Assembly (NCBI RefSeq): GCF_006716765.1
Contig: NZ_VFPO01000001.1
Span: 1,488,001 to 1,552,000, forward strand
Direction: 5' to 3'
Source: Actinomadura hallensis
GTDB lineage: Bacteria; Actinomycetota; Actinomycetes; Streptosporangiales; Streptosporangiaceae
Length of the DNA stretch: 64,000 nt
The notes beneath the pieces are model-generated. The model had not been told where the DNA came from, did no database searches, and worked only from the letters and a program-made list of their open reading frames with translations. Every line of letters begins with the position of its first letter. The stretch's first letter is position 1. A program made the translations under genes and the position numbers. Positions 15,487 to 23,140 of this stretch are shown here, piece by piece.

Positions 15487-16518
15487 ATGAGCGAGGGATT
15501 CGACGAGATCCACATCCTGTGGATCTCGGAGGGCATGAGCTGCGACGGCGACACCGTGTCGATCACGGCGTCCGCGCAGCCGTCGATCGAGGACGTGGTC
15601 AACGGGCTCATCCCGGGACTGCCGAAGGTGAACCTGCACAACAAGGTGCTGTCGCCGTCGCAGGGCGGCGAGGACTACCTGGCGCCGTTCCGCGCGGCGG
15701 TCCGCGGCGAGCTGGAGCCGTTCATCTTCGTCGTCGAGGGCTCGATCCCCAACGAGAAGATCAACGGGGACGGGTACTGGACGTCGTTCGGCAACGACCC
15801 GGACACCGGCGAGCCGCTCACGCTGAACTGGTGGATCGACCGGCTCGCGCCGCGGGCCTGGGCGGTCGTCGCGGCCGGGACGTGCGCGACGTACGGCGGC
15901 ATCCACGCGATGGCGGGCAACCCGACCGGGTGCATGGGCCTCGCCGACTACCTCGGCGCGGACTTCCGGTCGGCGGGCGCTCTGCCGATCGTCAACGTGC
16001 CGGGCTGCCCCGTCCAGCCGGAGAACTTCATGGAGACGCTCACATGGGTGCTCTACCACGCGGCGGGCTCGGCGCCCCCGCCGCCGCTCGACGACCGGCT
16101 CCGCCCCCAGTGGATCTTCGGGAAGACCGTCCACGAGGGCTGCGACCGCGCCGCCTACTACGAGCAGGCCGACTTCGCCGCCGACTACAACTCCCCGAAG
16201 TGCCAGGTGAAGATCGGCTGCTGGGGGCCGGTGGTGAACTGCAACGTCCCCAAGCGCGGCTGGATGGGCGGCATCGGCGGCTGCCCGAACGTCGGCGGCA
16301 TCTGCATCGCCTGCACCATGCCGGGCTTCCCCGACAGGTTCATGCCGTTCATGGACGCCCCGCCCGGCAGCAGCCTGTCGTCGACGCTCATCAGGCCCTA
16401 CGGCGCCTTCATCCGCCGGATGCGCGGCATCACCAACGCGACCGCGAACCGGGAACCCAGGTGGCACCACAACCGCGAGGCGCTGACCAGCGGCTACGAC
16501 CCGCGCTGGCGGCCCTAG
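15487..16518 (+). CDS. hhyS: [NiFe] hydrogenase small subunit, group 1h (actinobacterial high-affinity type)
   Basis: This 343-residue subunit carries the electron-transfer iron-sulfur clusters. It has no Tat signal, unlike group 1a-d enzymes, so it is cytosolic or peripherally membrane-bound. The first proximal-cluster pair reads C19-x2-D22 (SCDGD) where most hydrogenases have C-x2-C. Further ligand candidates are C133 (GTCATY), C149 and C174 (PGCPVQ). The medial/distal cluster region HEGCDRAAYY...KCQVKIGCWG...NC...GGCP...CIACTMPGFPD is intact. A 3Cys-1Asp proximal cluster is known in the Ralstonia actinobacterial-type enzyme. Enzymes of this group take up H2 at atmospheric levels in O2. The ribosome site GAGGAGG is strong. 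Confidence 0.94.
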   Translation: MSEGFDEIHILWISEGMSCDGDTVSITASAQPSIEDVVNGLIPGLPKVNLHNKVLSPSQGGEDYLAPFRAAVRGELEPFIFVVEGSIPNEKINGDGYWTSFGNDPDTGEPLTLNWWIDRLAPRAWAVVAAGTCATYGGIHAMAGNPTGCMGLADYLGADFRSAGALPIVNVPGCPVQPENFMETLTWVLYHAAGSAPPPPLDDRLRPQWIFGKTVHEGCDRAAYYEQADFAADYNSPKCQVKIGCWGPVVNCNVPKRGWMGGIGGCPNVGGICIACTMPGFPDRFMPFMDAPPGSSLSSTLIRPYGAFIRRMRGITNATANREPRWHHNREALTSGYDPRWRP

Positions 16519-16535
16519 CAGAGAGAGGACTCATC

Positions 16536-18329
16536 ATGGCGAAGACCGCGCCGCGTCCGGCCGGTACCGAACCCGGGCAGCTCGTCGAGATGTCGTGGGA
16601 CCCGATCACCCGCATCATCGGCAACCTCGGCATCTACACCAAGATCGACTTCGCGAACCGGCGGGTCGCCGAGTGCCACAGCACGTCCTCGCTGTTCCGT
16701 GGCTACTCGGTGTTCATGAAGGGCAAGGACCCGCGGGACGCGGGTTTCATCACCAGCCGGATCTGCGGCATCTGCGGCGACAACCACACCACGTGCTCGG
16801 TGTACGCGCAGAACATGGCCTACGGCATCAAGAACCCGCCGCTGGCCGAGTGGATCCTCAACCTCGGCGAGGCGGCCGAGTACATGTTCGACCACACGCT
16901 CTTCCAGGACAACCTCGTCTTCGTCGACTTCTGCGAGGCGATGGTCAAGGAGACCAACCCGGGCGTGCTGAAGCGGGCCAGGACGACCGACGCGCCGAAC
17001 GCGGCCGTCCACGGGTTCCGGACGATCGCCGAGATCATGGAGGCGTTCAACCCGTTCGAGGGCGAGGTCTACAAGGAGGCCCTCAAGATCAGCCGTACCA
17101 CCCGGGAGATGTTCTGCCTGATGGAGGGGCGGCACGTGCACCCCTCGACCGTCTACCCGGGCGGCGTCGGGACGATGCCGACCCCGAGCGTCTTCACCGA
17201 CTACCTGTCCCGGCTGATCGGCATCGTCGACTTCGTCAAGAAGGCCGTCGCGATGAACGACGACGTCTTCGACTTCTTCTACGAGGCGCTGCCGGGCTAC
17301 GAGGAGGTCGGCCGGCGCCGCGTGATGCTCGGCTGCTGGGGCGCCTTCCAGAACCCGGCGGTGGTCGACTACAGGTACGAGACGATGGACCGGTGGGGGC
17401 GGGCGATGTACGTCACCCCCGGGATCGTCATCGACGGCGAGCTGCTCACGACCAACCTGGTCGACATCAACCTGGGCATGCGCATCCTGCTGGGCAGCTC
17501 CTACTACGAGGACTGGGTGAACGAGGAGCCGTTCGTCACCCACGACCCGCTCGGCAACCCCGTCGACATGCGCCACCCGTGGAACCAGACCACGGTCCCC
17601 GTCCCGCAGAAGCGCGACTTCGAGGACAAGTACTCCTGGGTGATGAGCCCCCGCTGGCTGCACCCGCAGACGGGGGAGCACCTCGCGCTGGACACCGGCG
17701 GCGGACCGTTCGCGCGGCTCTACACCACGGCCCTGGCCGGGCTCGTCGACACCCCGTACGTGAAGTCGACCGGTTCGAGCGTGCAGATCCACCTGCCGAA
17801 GGGCGAGCGGCTGCCGGAGACGACGCTCGAATGGCGCATCCCGAAGTGGTCGAACGCCCTGGAGCGCGACCGGGCCCGCGGCTACTTCATCGCCTACGCG
17901 GCGGCGATGGCGGTGTACTTCGTGGAGCAGGCGCTCGCCCGCGTCCACGACGGGGACACCAAGGTCTTCGACGACTTCGAGGTCCCCGACGAGGCGATCG
18001 GCTGCGGGTTCCACGAGGCGGTGCGCGGCGTCCTGTCCCACCACCTCGTGATCAAGGACAGGAAGATCGCGAACTACCACCCGTACCCGCCGACGCCGTG
18101 GAACGCCAGCCCGCGCGACAGCTTCGGCACGCCGGGCCCGTACGAGGACGCCGTCCAGGACATGCCGATCTTCGAGGAGAACGGCCCGGACGACTTCAAG
18201 GGCGTCGACATCATGCGGGCGGTCCGCAGCTTCGACCCGTGCCTGCCGTGCGGCGTCCACATGTACGTCGGCGGCGGGCGGACGCTGAAGAAGATGCACT
18301 CGCCGATGTTCGGGGCGACGCATGAGTGA
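16536..18329 (+). CDS. hhyL: [NiFe] hydrogenase large subunit, group 1h
   Basis: This 597-residue catalytic subunit has both nickel motifs: L1 R-I-C77-G-I-C80-G-D-N-H and L2 D-P-C569-L-P-C572-G-V-H575. The four cysteines bind Ni and the Fe(CN)2CO unit. The 22 residues after His575 are the peptide expected to be removed by the maturation protease encoded at 14415. The start has GAGAGAGGA in front, 17 bp after the small-subunit stop. The length and the L1 context SRICGICGDNHTTC fit the high-affinity group 1h rather than the membrane-bound 1d. Confidence 0.95.
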   Translation: MAKTAPRPAGTEPGQLVEMSWDPITRIIGNLGIYTKIDFANRRVAECHSTSSLFRGYSVFMKGKDPRDAGFITSRICGICGDNHTTCSVYAQNMAYGIKNPPLAEWILNLGEAAEYMFDHTLFQDNLVFVDFCEAMVKETNPGVLKRARTTDAPNAAVHGFRTIAEIMEAFNPFEGEVYKEALKISRTTREMFCLMEGRHVHPSTVYPGGVGTMPTPSVFTDYLSRLIGIVDFVKKAVAMNDDVFDFFYEALPGYEEVGRRRVMLGCWGAFQNPAVVDYRYETMDRWGRAMYVTPGIVIDGELLTTNLVDINLGMRILLGSSYYEDWVNEEPFVTHDPLGNPVDMRHPWNQTTVPVPQKRDFEDKYSWVMSPRWLHPQTGEHLALDTGGGPFARLYTTALAGLVDTPYVKSTGSSVQIHLPKGERLPETTLEWRIPKWSNALERDRARGYFIAYAAAMAVYFVEQALARVHDGDTKVFDDFEVPDEAIGCGFHEAVRGVLSHHLVIKDRKIANYHPYPPTPWNASPRDSFGTPGPYEDAVQDMPIFEENGPDDFKGVDIMRAVRSFDPCLPCGVHMYVGGGRTLKKMHSPMFGATHE

Positions 18330-18888
18330 GGCCCGGGGAGGGGACGGCCGCCCCCGCGCGGGGGAGGGGGCGGTCGCCGGCCTGCTGTCCCGGCTGGACG
18401 AGACGCTGGAGAGGCTGGAGCGGACGCCCGGCGCGACCGCCGGGACCGCCCTGGAGGCGGTGACCATGCTGACCGAGGTGTACGGCGAGGCGCTGTCGCG
18501 GATGATGGCGCACGTCCCCGGCGACGCCGCCCCCGCCCTCGTGGAGGACGACCTCGTCGGTCACCTGCTCGTCCTGCACGGCCTGCATCCCGAACCGGTC
18601 GAGCGGCGCGTCGCGCGGACGCTGGAGCGGCTGCGGCCCGAGCTGAAGCGGCGCGGCCTCGACGCCGAACTCGTCGGCGTCGAGGGGGGCGCCGCGCGGG
18701 TCGCCCTGGCCGGGAAGGCCGGCGGATGCGGCGCCGGCGCCGCCGAGGAGGCGGTCCGGGAGGCGGTGCTGACGGCGGCGCCGGAGCTCTCCGCCGTCGA
18801 GGTGACGCCGCCGAAGGCGCCGCCGGCGTTCGTCCCGCTCGACGCGCTGGCCCGGCGGCCCGCGCCCGCGCCGGACGGTGCGGCGTGA
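18322..18888 (+). CDS. NifU C-terminal-domain-like protein of the hydrogenase operon
   Basis: This 188-residue protein overlaps the large-subunit gene by 8 bp. The second half (about 85-165) resembles the NifU/NFU scaffold domain (LHGLHPEPVERRVARTLERLRPELKRRG...VALAGKAGGCGAGAAEEAVREAVLTAAPELSAVEV). The usual NFU C-x2-C that holds an Fe-S cluster is reduced to one cysteine (GGCGAG). A standard cluster scaffold function is therefore doubtful; it may bind a cluster only as a dimer or act structurally. Similar genes accompany group 1h hydrogenases (for example hucM-type genes occupy this kind of position), but the identity with any of these is not established here. Confidence 0.72.
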   Translation: MSEARGGDGRPRAGEGAVAGLLSRLDETLERLERTPGATAGTALEAVTMLTEVYGEALSRMMAHVPGDAAPALVEDDLVGHLLVLHGLHPEPVERRVARTLERLRPELKRRGLDAELVGVEGGAARVALAGKAGGCGAGAAEEAVREAVLTAAPELSAVEVTPPKAPPAFVPLDALARRPAPAPDGAA

Positions 18889-19481
18889 GGATCGGGGCCC
18901 TCGACCGCGCGATCAGGCGGGCGTCCGCCGCGGCGCGGGAGGAGGCCGACCGGTGCGGCCTCTGCGACGCGCCCGCGCCGGACGAGCACGTCCACGTCCT
19001 GGACGAGACCGGCGGCGAGCTGCTGTGCACCTGCCGGGCGTGCGGCCTGCTGTTCGAGCGGGAGGGCGCGGGCTTCGGGCACTACCGGCTCGTGCCCCGG
19101 CGCAGGAGGCGGCTGCGCGGCGTGCCCGCCGCGGACCTCGGCGTCCCGGTCGGGCTCGCGTTCCTCACCCTCGGGCCGGACGGCGCCGTCGTCGCCCGCT
19201 GCCCGAGCCCCGCCGGCGTCACCGCCTGGACGGTCGGCCGGGACGCCTGGGCGGCCGTGACCGCGCGGAGCCCGGAGCTGGCGGCGATGCGTCCCGCCGT
19301 CGAGGCGCTGCTGATCAACACCGTGCGGGGCGCCGACGAGCAGTGGCTCGTCCCGATCGACGACTGCTACCGGCTCGCCGGCGTCGTCCGGCGGTCATGG
19401 ACGGGCATGTCCGGGGGAGACCGGGTGTGGAGCGACATCGAGGCGTTCTTCGGCGGCCTCGAAGAGACGGAGGAGGAGTGA
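18885..19481 (+). CDS. DUF5947 protein with rubredoxin-like zinc/iron site
   Basis: This 198-residue protein starts at GTG 18885, overlapping the upstream stop. It has two CxxC pairs (CGLC near residue 25 and CRAC near residue 49), enough for a rubredoxin-type single-metal site. The rest is an alpha/beta domain with no known motif (AADLGVPVGLAFLTLGPDGAVVARCPSPAG...). DUF5947 is found almost only in actinobacterial hydrogenase clusters. A role in protecting or assembling the enzyme, or in carrying electrons, is plausible but unproven. It is coupled to the next gene by a TGATG overlap. Confidence 0.75.
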   Translation: MRIGALDRAIRRASAAAREEADRCGLCDAPAPDEHVHVLDETGGELLCTCRACGLLFEREGAGFGHYRLVPRRRRRLRGVPAADLGVPVGLAFLTLGPDGAVVARCPSPAGVTAWTVGRDAWAAVTARSPELAAMRPAVEALLINTVRGADEQWLVPIDDCYRLAGVVRRSWTGMSGGDRVWSDIEAFFGGLEETEEE

Positions 19482-19705
19482 TGGCCAGGACACGCATAGG
19501 CGGAATCCGCGTAGGGAGGCCGGACGCGGCCCCCGACACGCCCTCGCACGTCAAGGGCGTCATCCAGGGCAACCGGAAGGGCGCCTACAAGACCCAGGCC
19601 GGGCACCACAAGGACGGCACCGCCGACTCGCGCCGTTCCACCGGGATCCGGCCCAAGAAGCGGAACCCGATCCTGGCGAGCATGCCGAACATACCGCCGG
19701 GCTGA
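19481..19705 (+). CDS. Small basic protein of the hydrogenase operon, unknown function
   Basis: This 74-residue protein is rich in Gly, Lys and Arg with no hydrophobic segment. The middle reads HVKGVIQGNRKGAYKTQAGH, and the end RRSTGIRPKKRNP...MPNIPPG has the look of a conserved extended peptide. It starts at an ATG overlapping the DUF5947 stop, behind GGAGGAG. I recall related small proteins in hydrogenase clusters of other actinomycetes, but no function is known. Its basic, probably disordered nature suggests binding to a larger partner. Confidence 0.7.
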   Translation: MARTRIGGIRVGRPDAAPDTPSHVKGVIQGNRKGAYKTQAGHHKDGTADSRRSTGIRPKKRNPILASMPNIPPG

Positions 19706-19728
19706 CCGTGAGCGAGAGGAGGGAGACC

Positions 19729-19839
19729 ATGCGGAAAGTGCTGATCACCATGGCCTGCGCGGCCACCGCCGGAATGGCCGTGCTGCTGGTGAAGGAAATG
19801 CCGGCGATACGCCGCTACATCAGGATCGAACGCATGTGA
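19729..19839 (+). CDS. 36-residue single-helix membrane peptide (DUF6893-like)
   Basis: ATG 19729 follows AGAGGAGGGA. It encodes a 36-residue peptide with one membrane helix (about residues 4-22, VLITMACAATAGMAVLLV) and a basic tail ending in IRRYIRIERM. This matches the very small DUF6893-type proteins of actinomycetes. It lies 23 bp after the preceding hydrogenase gene and is likely the last gene of the operon. It could anchor part of the complex to the membrane; this is inference. Confidence 0.6.
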   Translation: MRKVLITMACAATAGMAVLLVKEMPAIRRYIRIERM

Positions 19840-19897
19840 ACCGGCCGTCCGGCCGGCGGCGCGCCGCGCGGAACGGGCCCGCCGCCGGCCGGACGCG

Positions 19898-20242
19898 CTA
19901 TCGGCGCGACAGTTCCGAATGCTCCTTCCACAGCACCAGGAACGAATCGAGGACGGTCCCGAACCGCGCCAGGCCCGACATCCGCGCCCGCAGTTCGGCG
20001 AGGCCCTCCGGCGTCAGCTCGTAGCGGCGCCGGGCGGGTCCCGAGTCCGAGGGGACCCAGCTCGACGTCAGCAGCCGCTCGCGTTCCATGCTGCGGAGGA
20101 CCCGGTAGGCGTGCCCCGGCTCGACGTCCGCGACGCCCATGTCCGCGAGCCGCTCGATCAGCTCGTAGCCGTGGTCCGGCCGCTGGTGGATCAGCAGGAG
20201 CAGGAAGGGACGGAGCATGCCGCGGACCTCGTTGCCGCACAC
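19898..20242 (-). CDS. PadR-family transcriptional regulator
   Basis: This 114-residue protein has the PadR winged helix (MLRPFLLLLIHQRPDHGYELIERLADMG..., then AYRVLRSMERERLL and a P-A-R-R-R-Y-E-L-T-P-E-G-L wing). The C-terminal helix is short. GTG 20242 is preceded by GAGGGAGGGG. It is convergent with the hydrogenase operon, and PadR genes are recurrent neighbours of such clusters, so it is a candidate regulator of H2 uptake. No effector can be predicted. Confidence 0.88.
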   Translation of the reverse strand: MCGNEVRGMLRPFLLLLIHQRPDHGYELIERLADMGVADVEPGHAYRVLRSMERERLLTSSWVPSDSGPARRRYELTPEGLAELRARMSGLARFGTVLDSFLVLWKEHSELSRR

Positions 20243-20443
20243 GGTCCCCTCCCTCTCCCGTCTCTTTCTTCTCCGCCGTCTCCTCCGCCCGGACCGGACG
20301 GCCGGTGATCACAACAGGCGGCTATCCGGTACGCCGCCGCCCTAACGCCGCATTCCAAAATCCTCCCTGGGGCATGGCGAAGTCGTGACCGGTCCCATGC
20401 CTGTTCTGCGAACATCGGGAAGAAGTCCCTCCGGAGGTGGAAG

Positions 20444-21511
20444 GTGAAGCGGAACGCGAGGGCGAGGATCTGCGCGGCGTCGGCCGCGCTGCTCCTGGTC
20501 GCCGGATGCAGCGGCGGTGGCGGCGGCGACGAGGACGGTGCGCGAGGGGCGAACCGGACCCCGGTGGAGGCGACGGGGGCGGCGGCCCAGGTCCAGGAGC
20601 AGTTCGAACGGGTCGTCGACGCCGTGCTGCCCTCGGTCGTGAAGATCGAGACGGACCGCGGGGAGGGCTCGGGCGTCGTGTTCGACGACCAGGGCCACGT
20701 CGTGACCAACGCCCACGTGATCGCGGGGGCGCGGCAGATCAGGGTCACCTCGGCCAGCGGCGGCTCCGAGCAGCGCGCCGACCTCGTCGGCGCCTTCGCT
20801 CCCGACGATCTCGCCGTGGTCAAGGTGAACGGCGGGTCGCTGAAGCCGGCCGTGTGGGGCGACTCCAGCAAGCTGCAGGTCGGGCAGATGGTCCTGGCCA
20901 TGGGCAACCCCTTGGGCCTGGCCGGAAGCGTGACCAACGGCATCGTGTCGGCGCTGCACCGCACGGTCTCGACGCAGGGGGAGGGCGCGTTCCCCGGTTC
21001 GACGATCGCCGACGCGATCCAGACCAGCGCGCCGATCAACCCGGGCAACAGCGGCGGCGCCCTCGTCACGCTGAACGGCGAGGTGATCGGCGTCCCGACC
21101 GCCGCCGCCACCGACCCCGCGGCCGGGGGCGCCGCGCCCGGCATCGGGTTCGCGACGCCGAGCGACACCGTCAAGCGGATCGTCCCGCAGCTCATCAGGA
21201 CCGGGCGGGTGTCCAACTCCGGGCGGGCGGCGCTCGGCGTGGTGGTGCGCACCCTCGTCGACCCGCAGAGCGGGCAGCGGTCCGCGGTCGCCGTCGTGGA
21301 GGTCATGGAGGACGGCGGCGCGGCCAAGGCGGGCATCGAGCCCGGCGACCTGATCCTGTCGGTGAACGGGACCAGGACGCCCACCCAGACGGAGCTGACG
21401 ACCGTCCTCGCGAACCTCGACCCCGGCAACACCGTGGCCGTCGAGATCCAGAAGCCGAACGGCGACAGGCGGGAGGTGAAGGTCACGCTCGGCGAGCTGC
21501 CCGGCGAGTAG
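20444..21511 (+). CDS. HtrA/DegP-like serine protease, lipoprotein
   Basis: This 355-residue protein has a lipobox (LVAGC, Cys22), so it is anchored outside the membrane by lipid. A trypsin-like domain follows with the full triad His91 (TNAHVIAG), Asp122 (PDDLAVVKV) and Ser203 (NPGNSGGAL), then one PDZ domain (about 255-350, AAKAGIEPGDLILSVNG). It would degrade or refold damaged envelope proteins. It is separate from the larger HtrA at 37081 and not next to sigma-factor genes. GGAGGTGGAAGG precedes the start. Confidence 0.93.
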   Translation: MKRNARARICAASAALLLVAGCSGGGGGDEDGARGANRTPVEATGAAAQVQEQFERVVDAVLPSVVKIETDRGEGSGVVFDDQGHVVTNAHVIAGARQIRVTSASGGSEQRADLVGAFAPDDLAVVKVNGGSLKPAVWGDSSKLQVGQMVLAMGNPLGLAGSVTNGIVSALHRTVSTQGEGAFPGSTIADAIQTSAPINPGNSGGALVTLNGEVIGVPTAAATDPAAGGAAPGIGFATPSDTVKRIVPQLIRTGRVSNSGRAALGVVVRTLVDPQSGQRSAVAVVEVMEDGGAAKAGIEPGDLILSVNGTRTPTQTELTTVLANLDPGNTVAVEIQKPNGDRREVKVTLGELPGE

Positions 21512-21521
21512 ATTTGGCCGG

Positions 21522-22124
21522 GTGACATCCGCGAAGCCCCTTGCCGTCTGCGTGTTCTGCTCGTCCAGCGGCCGGATCGACCGCCGCTACGTCGATCTCG
21601 CCGCCGAGGTCGGCGCCGAGCTGGCCCGGCGCGGCCACAGCCTGGTCAGCGGCGGCGCCCGCGTCTCGTGCATGGGCGCCGTCGCCCGCGCCGCGCGGGC
21701 CGGCGGCGCCCGCACCGTCGGGGTGATCCCCGAGGGCCTGGTCGACGTCGAGATCTCCGACGAGGACAGCGACGAGCTGATCGTCACTCCCGACATGCGG
21801 ACCCGCAAGGGCGAGATGGACCGGCGCAGCGACGCGTTCCTCATCCTGCCCGGCGGCATCGGCACGCTGGAGGAGCTGTTCGAGGTGTGGACGGCCCGGG
21901 TCCTCGCCATGCACGAGAAGCCCGTCGTCATCCTCGACCCGACCGGCGTCTACGAGCCGCTCCGCGACCTGATGCAGCGGCTCACCGAGCAGGGCTTCGC
22001 CCGCCACCGGATCTGGGACGCGATCGGCTGGACGTCCACCGTCGCCGAGGCGTTCGACCTGCTGGAGCGCTCGCAGCCCCGCATCGAGTTCTCCGCGGGG
22101 GACTACGCCGAGACCCAGCTCTGA
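21522..22124 (+). CDS. LOG-family (TIGR00730) Rossmann protein with altered first motif
   Basis: This 200-residue protein retains PGGIGTLEELFEVW (about residue 110) and the nearby Arg (MRTRKGEMDRRSDAF). The first motif, normally GGGxxGLMG, reads SGGARVSCMG. The family cleaves nucleoside monophosphates (cytokinin ribotides or AMP-like). The changed glycine motif may alter the substrate or reduce activity. A GTG start at 21522 follows the htrA-like stop by 10 bp, so the two may be cotranscribed. Confidence 0.8.
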   Translation: MTSAKPLAVCVFCSSSGRIDRRYVDLAAEVGAELARRGHSLVSGGARVSCMGAVARAARAGGARTVGVIPEGLVDVEISDEDSDELIVTPDMRTRKGEMDRRSDAFLILPGGIGTLEELFEVWTARVLAMHEKPVVILDPTGVYEPLRDLMQRLTEQGFARHRIWDAIGWTSTVAEAFDLLERSQPRIEFSAGDYAETQL

Positions 22125-22217
22125 CCCGCCTCCGCGCCTGTGCGCCTTCGGCTCCGGCCGCGCGAACCTCGGATACCGTCAGGGAGTCGCTGCCCGCCGA
22201 TCCGTCCGAGGAGACGA

Positions 22218-23072
22218 ATGAACGCCGACGTGCCCGCGTCGCGGGAACTGGCCGCCATCGCCGAGCTCGCCGCCCGTACGACGGGCGACCTTCTGCGGAC
22301 GGCGTTCCGCTCCCGCCCCGAGGTCGACCTGAAGCGGGACTTCCACGACCCGGTCACCGAGCACGACCGCGCCGCGGAGGACCTCATCCGCGAGGTGCTC
22401 GAAGAACAGACCCCCGGCAGCCTCGTCGTGGGGGAGGAGCGCGGCGTCCAGGGCGGCGACGGCGACGTCCGCTGGTACGTCGACCCCATCGACGGGACGG
22501 CCAACTTCGCCGTCGGCCTGCCGTTCTTCTGCACCTCGATCGCGGCCGTCGCGGGCGGCGAGCTGGTCGCGGGCGTGGTCTACGACCCGGTCCGCGACGA
22601 CATGTTCACCGCGTCCCTCGACGGGGCGACCTGCAACGGCGAGCCGATCCGCAGCACCGGCGCGCCCCGCGACCGGGCCGCCGTGATCGCCACCTCCTAC
22701 CCGAGCCCGCACGACCTCGCCGAGGGCGACCGCACCGAGACGCTGCGGCTGTACGGCCGCATCGTGGACGCGTTCGCCACCGTCCGCAGGCCGGGCAGCG
22801 CCGCGCTCACCCTCGCGCACGTCGCGGCCGGATGGACCGACGTCGCCTACGACTCCTCCATCAACGCCTACGACGTCGCCGCCGGGCTGCTGCTGGTCCG
22901 GCAGGCGGGCGGCACCTACCTGCCGCTGGGCGGCAAGCCGGGCGGGGACGACTGGGACGCCCCCGGCTACCTCGCGTGCGTCGGCGGGTTCGACCTCGCC
23001 GGCTCCGTCATCGCGGAGGTCGCCGACCTCGCGGCCCAAGAGTGCCCGGGGGGTTCGCCGGCCGGACGGTGA
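22218..23072 (+). CDS. Inositol-monophosphatase-family phosphatase
   Basis: This 284-residue protein has the Mg-binding motifs GEE (near residue 75) and DPIDGTANF (near 91), and a C-terminal INAYDVAAGLLL in the place of the usual W-D-xA. Family members dephosphorylate inositol phosphate, histidinol phosphate, fructose 1,6-bisphosphate or PAP. The loss of the tryptophan at the third motif is common in the histidinol-phosphatase-like group. ATG 22218 has GAGGAGA in front. The substrate is not determined. Confidence 0.85.
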   Translation: MNADVPASRELAAIAELAARTTGDLLRTAFRSRPEVDLKRDFHDPVTEHDRAAEDLIREVLEEQTPGSLVVGEERGVQGGDGDVRWYVDPIDGTANFAVGLPFFCTSIAAVAGGELVAGVVYDPVRDDMFTASLDGATCNGEPIRSTGAPRDRAAVIATSYPSPHDLAEGDRTETLRLYGRIVDAFATVRRPGSAALTLAHVAAGWTDVAYDSSINAYDVAAGLLLVRQAGGTYLPLGGKPGGDDWDAPGYLACVGGFDLAGSVIAEVADLAAQECPGGSPAGR

Positions 23073-23140
23073 TCGTTCACCGCCGGTTCAGGGACGGGCG
23101 CGAGGCTCCGGCGTGATCCCCTCACGCTGAAGGAGTGCCC

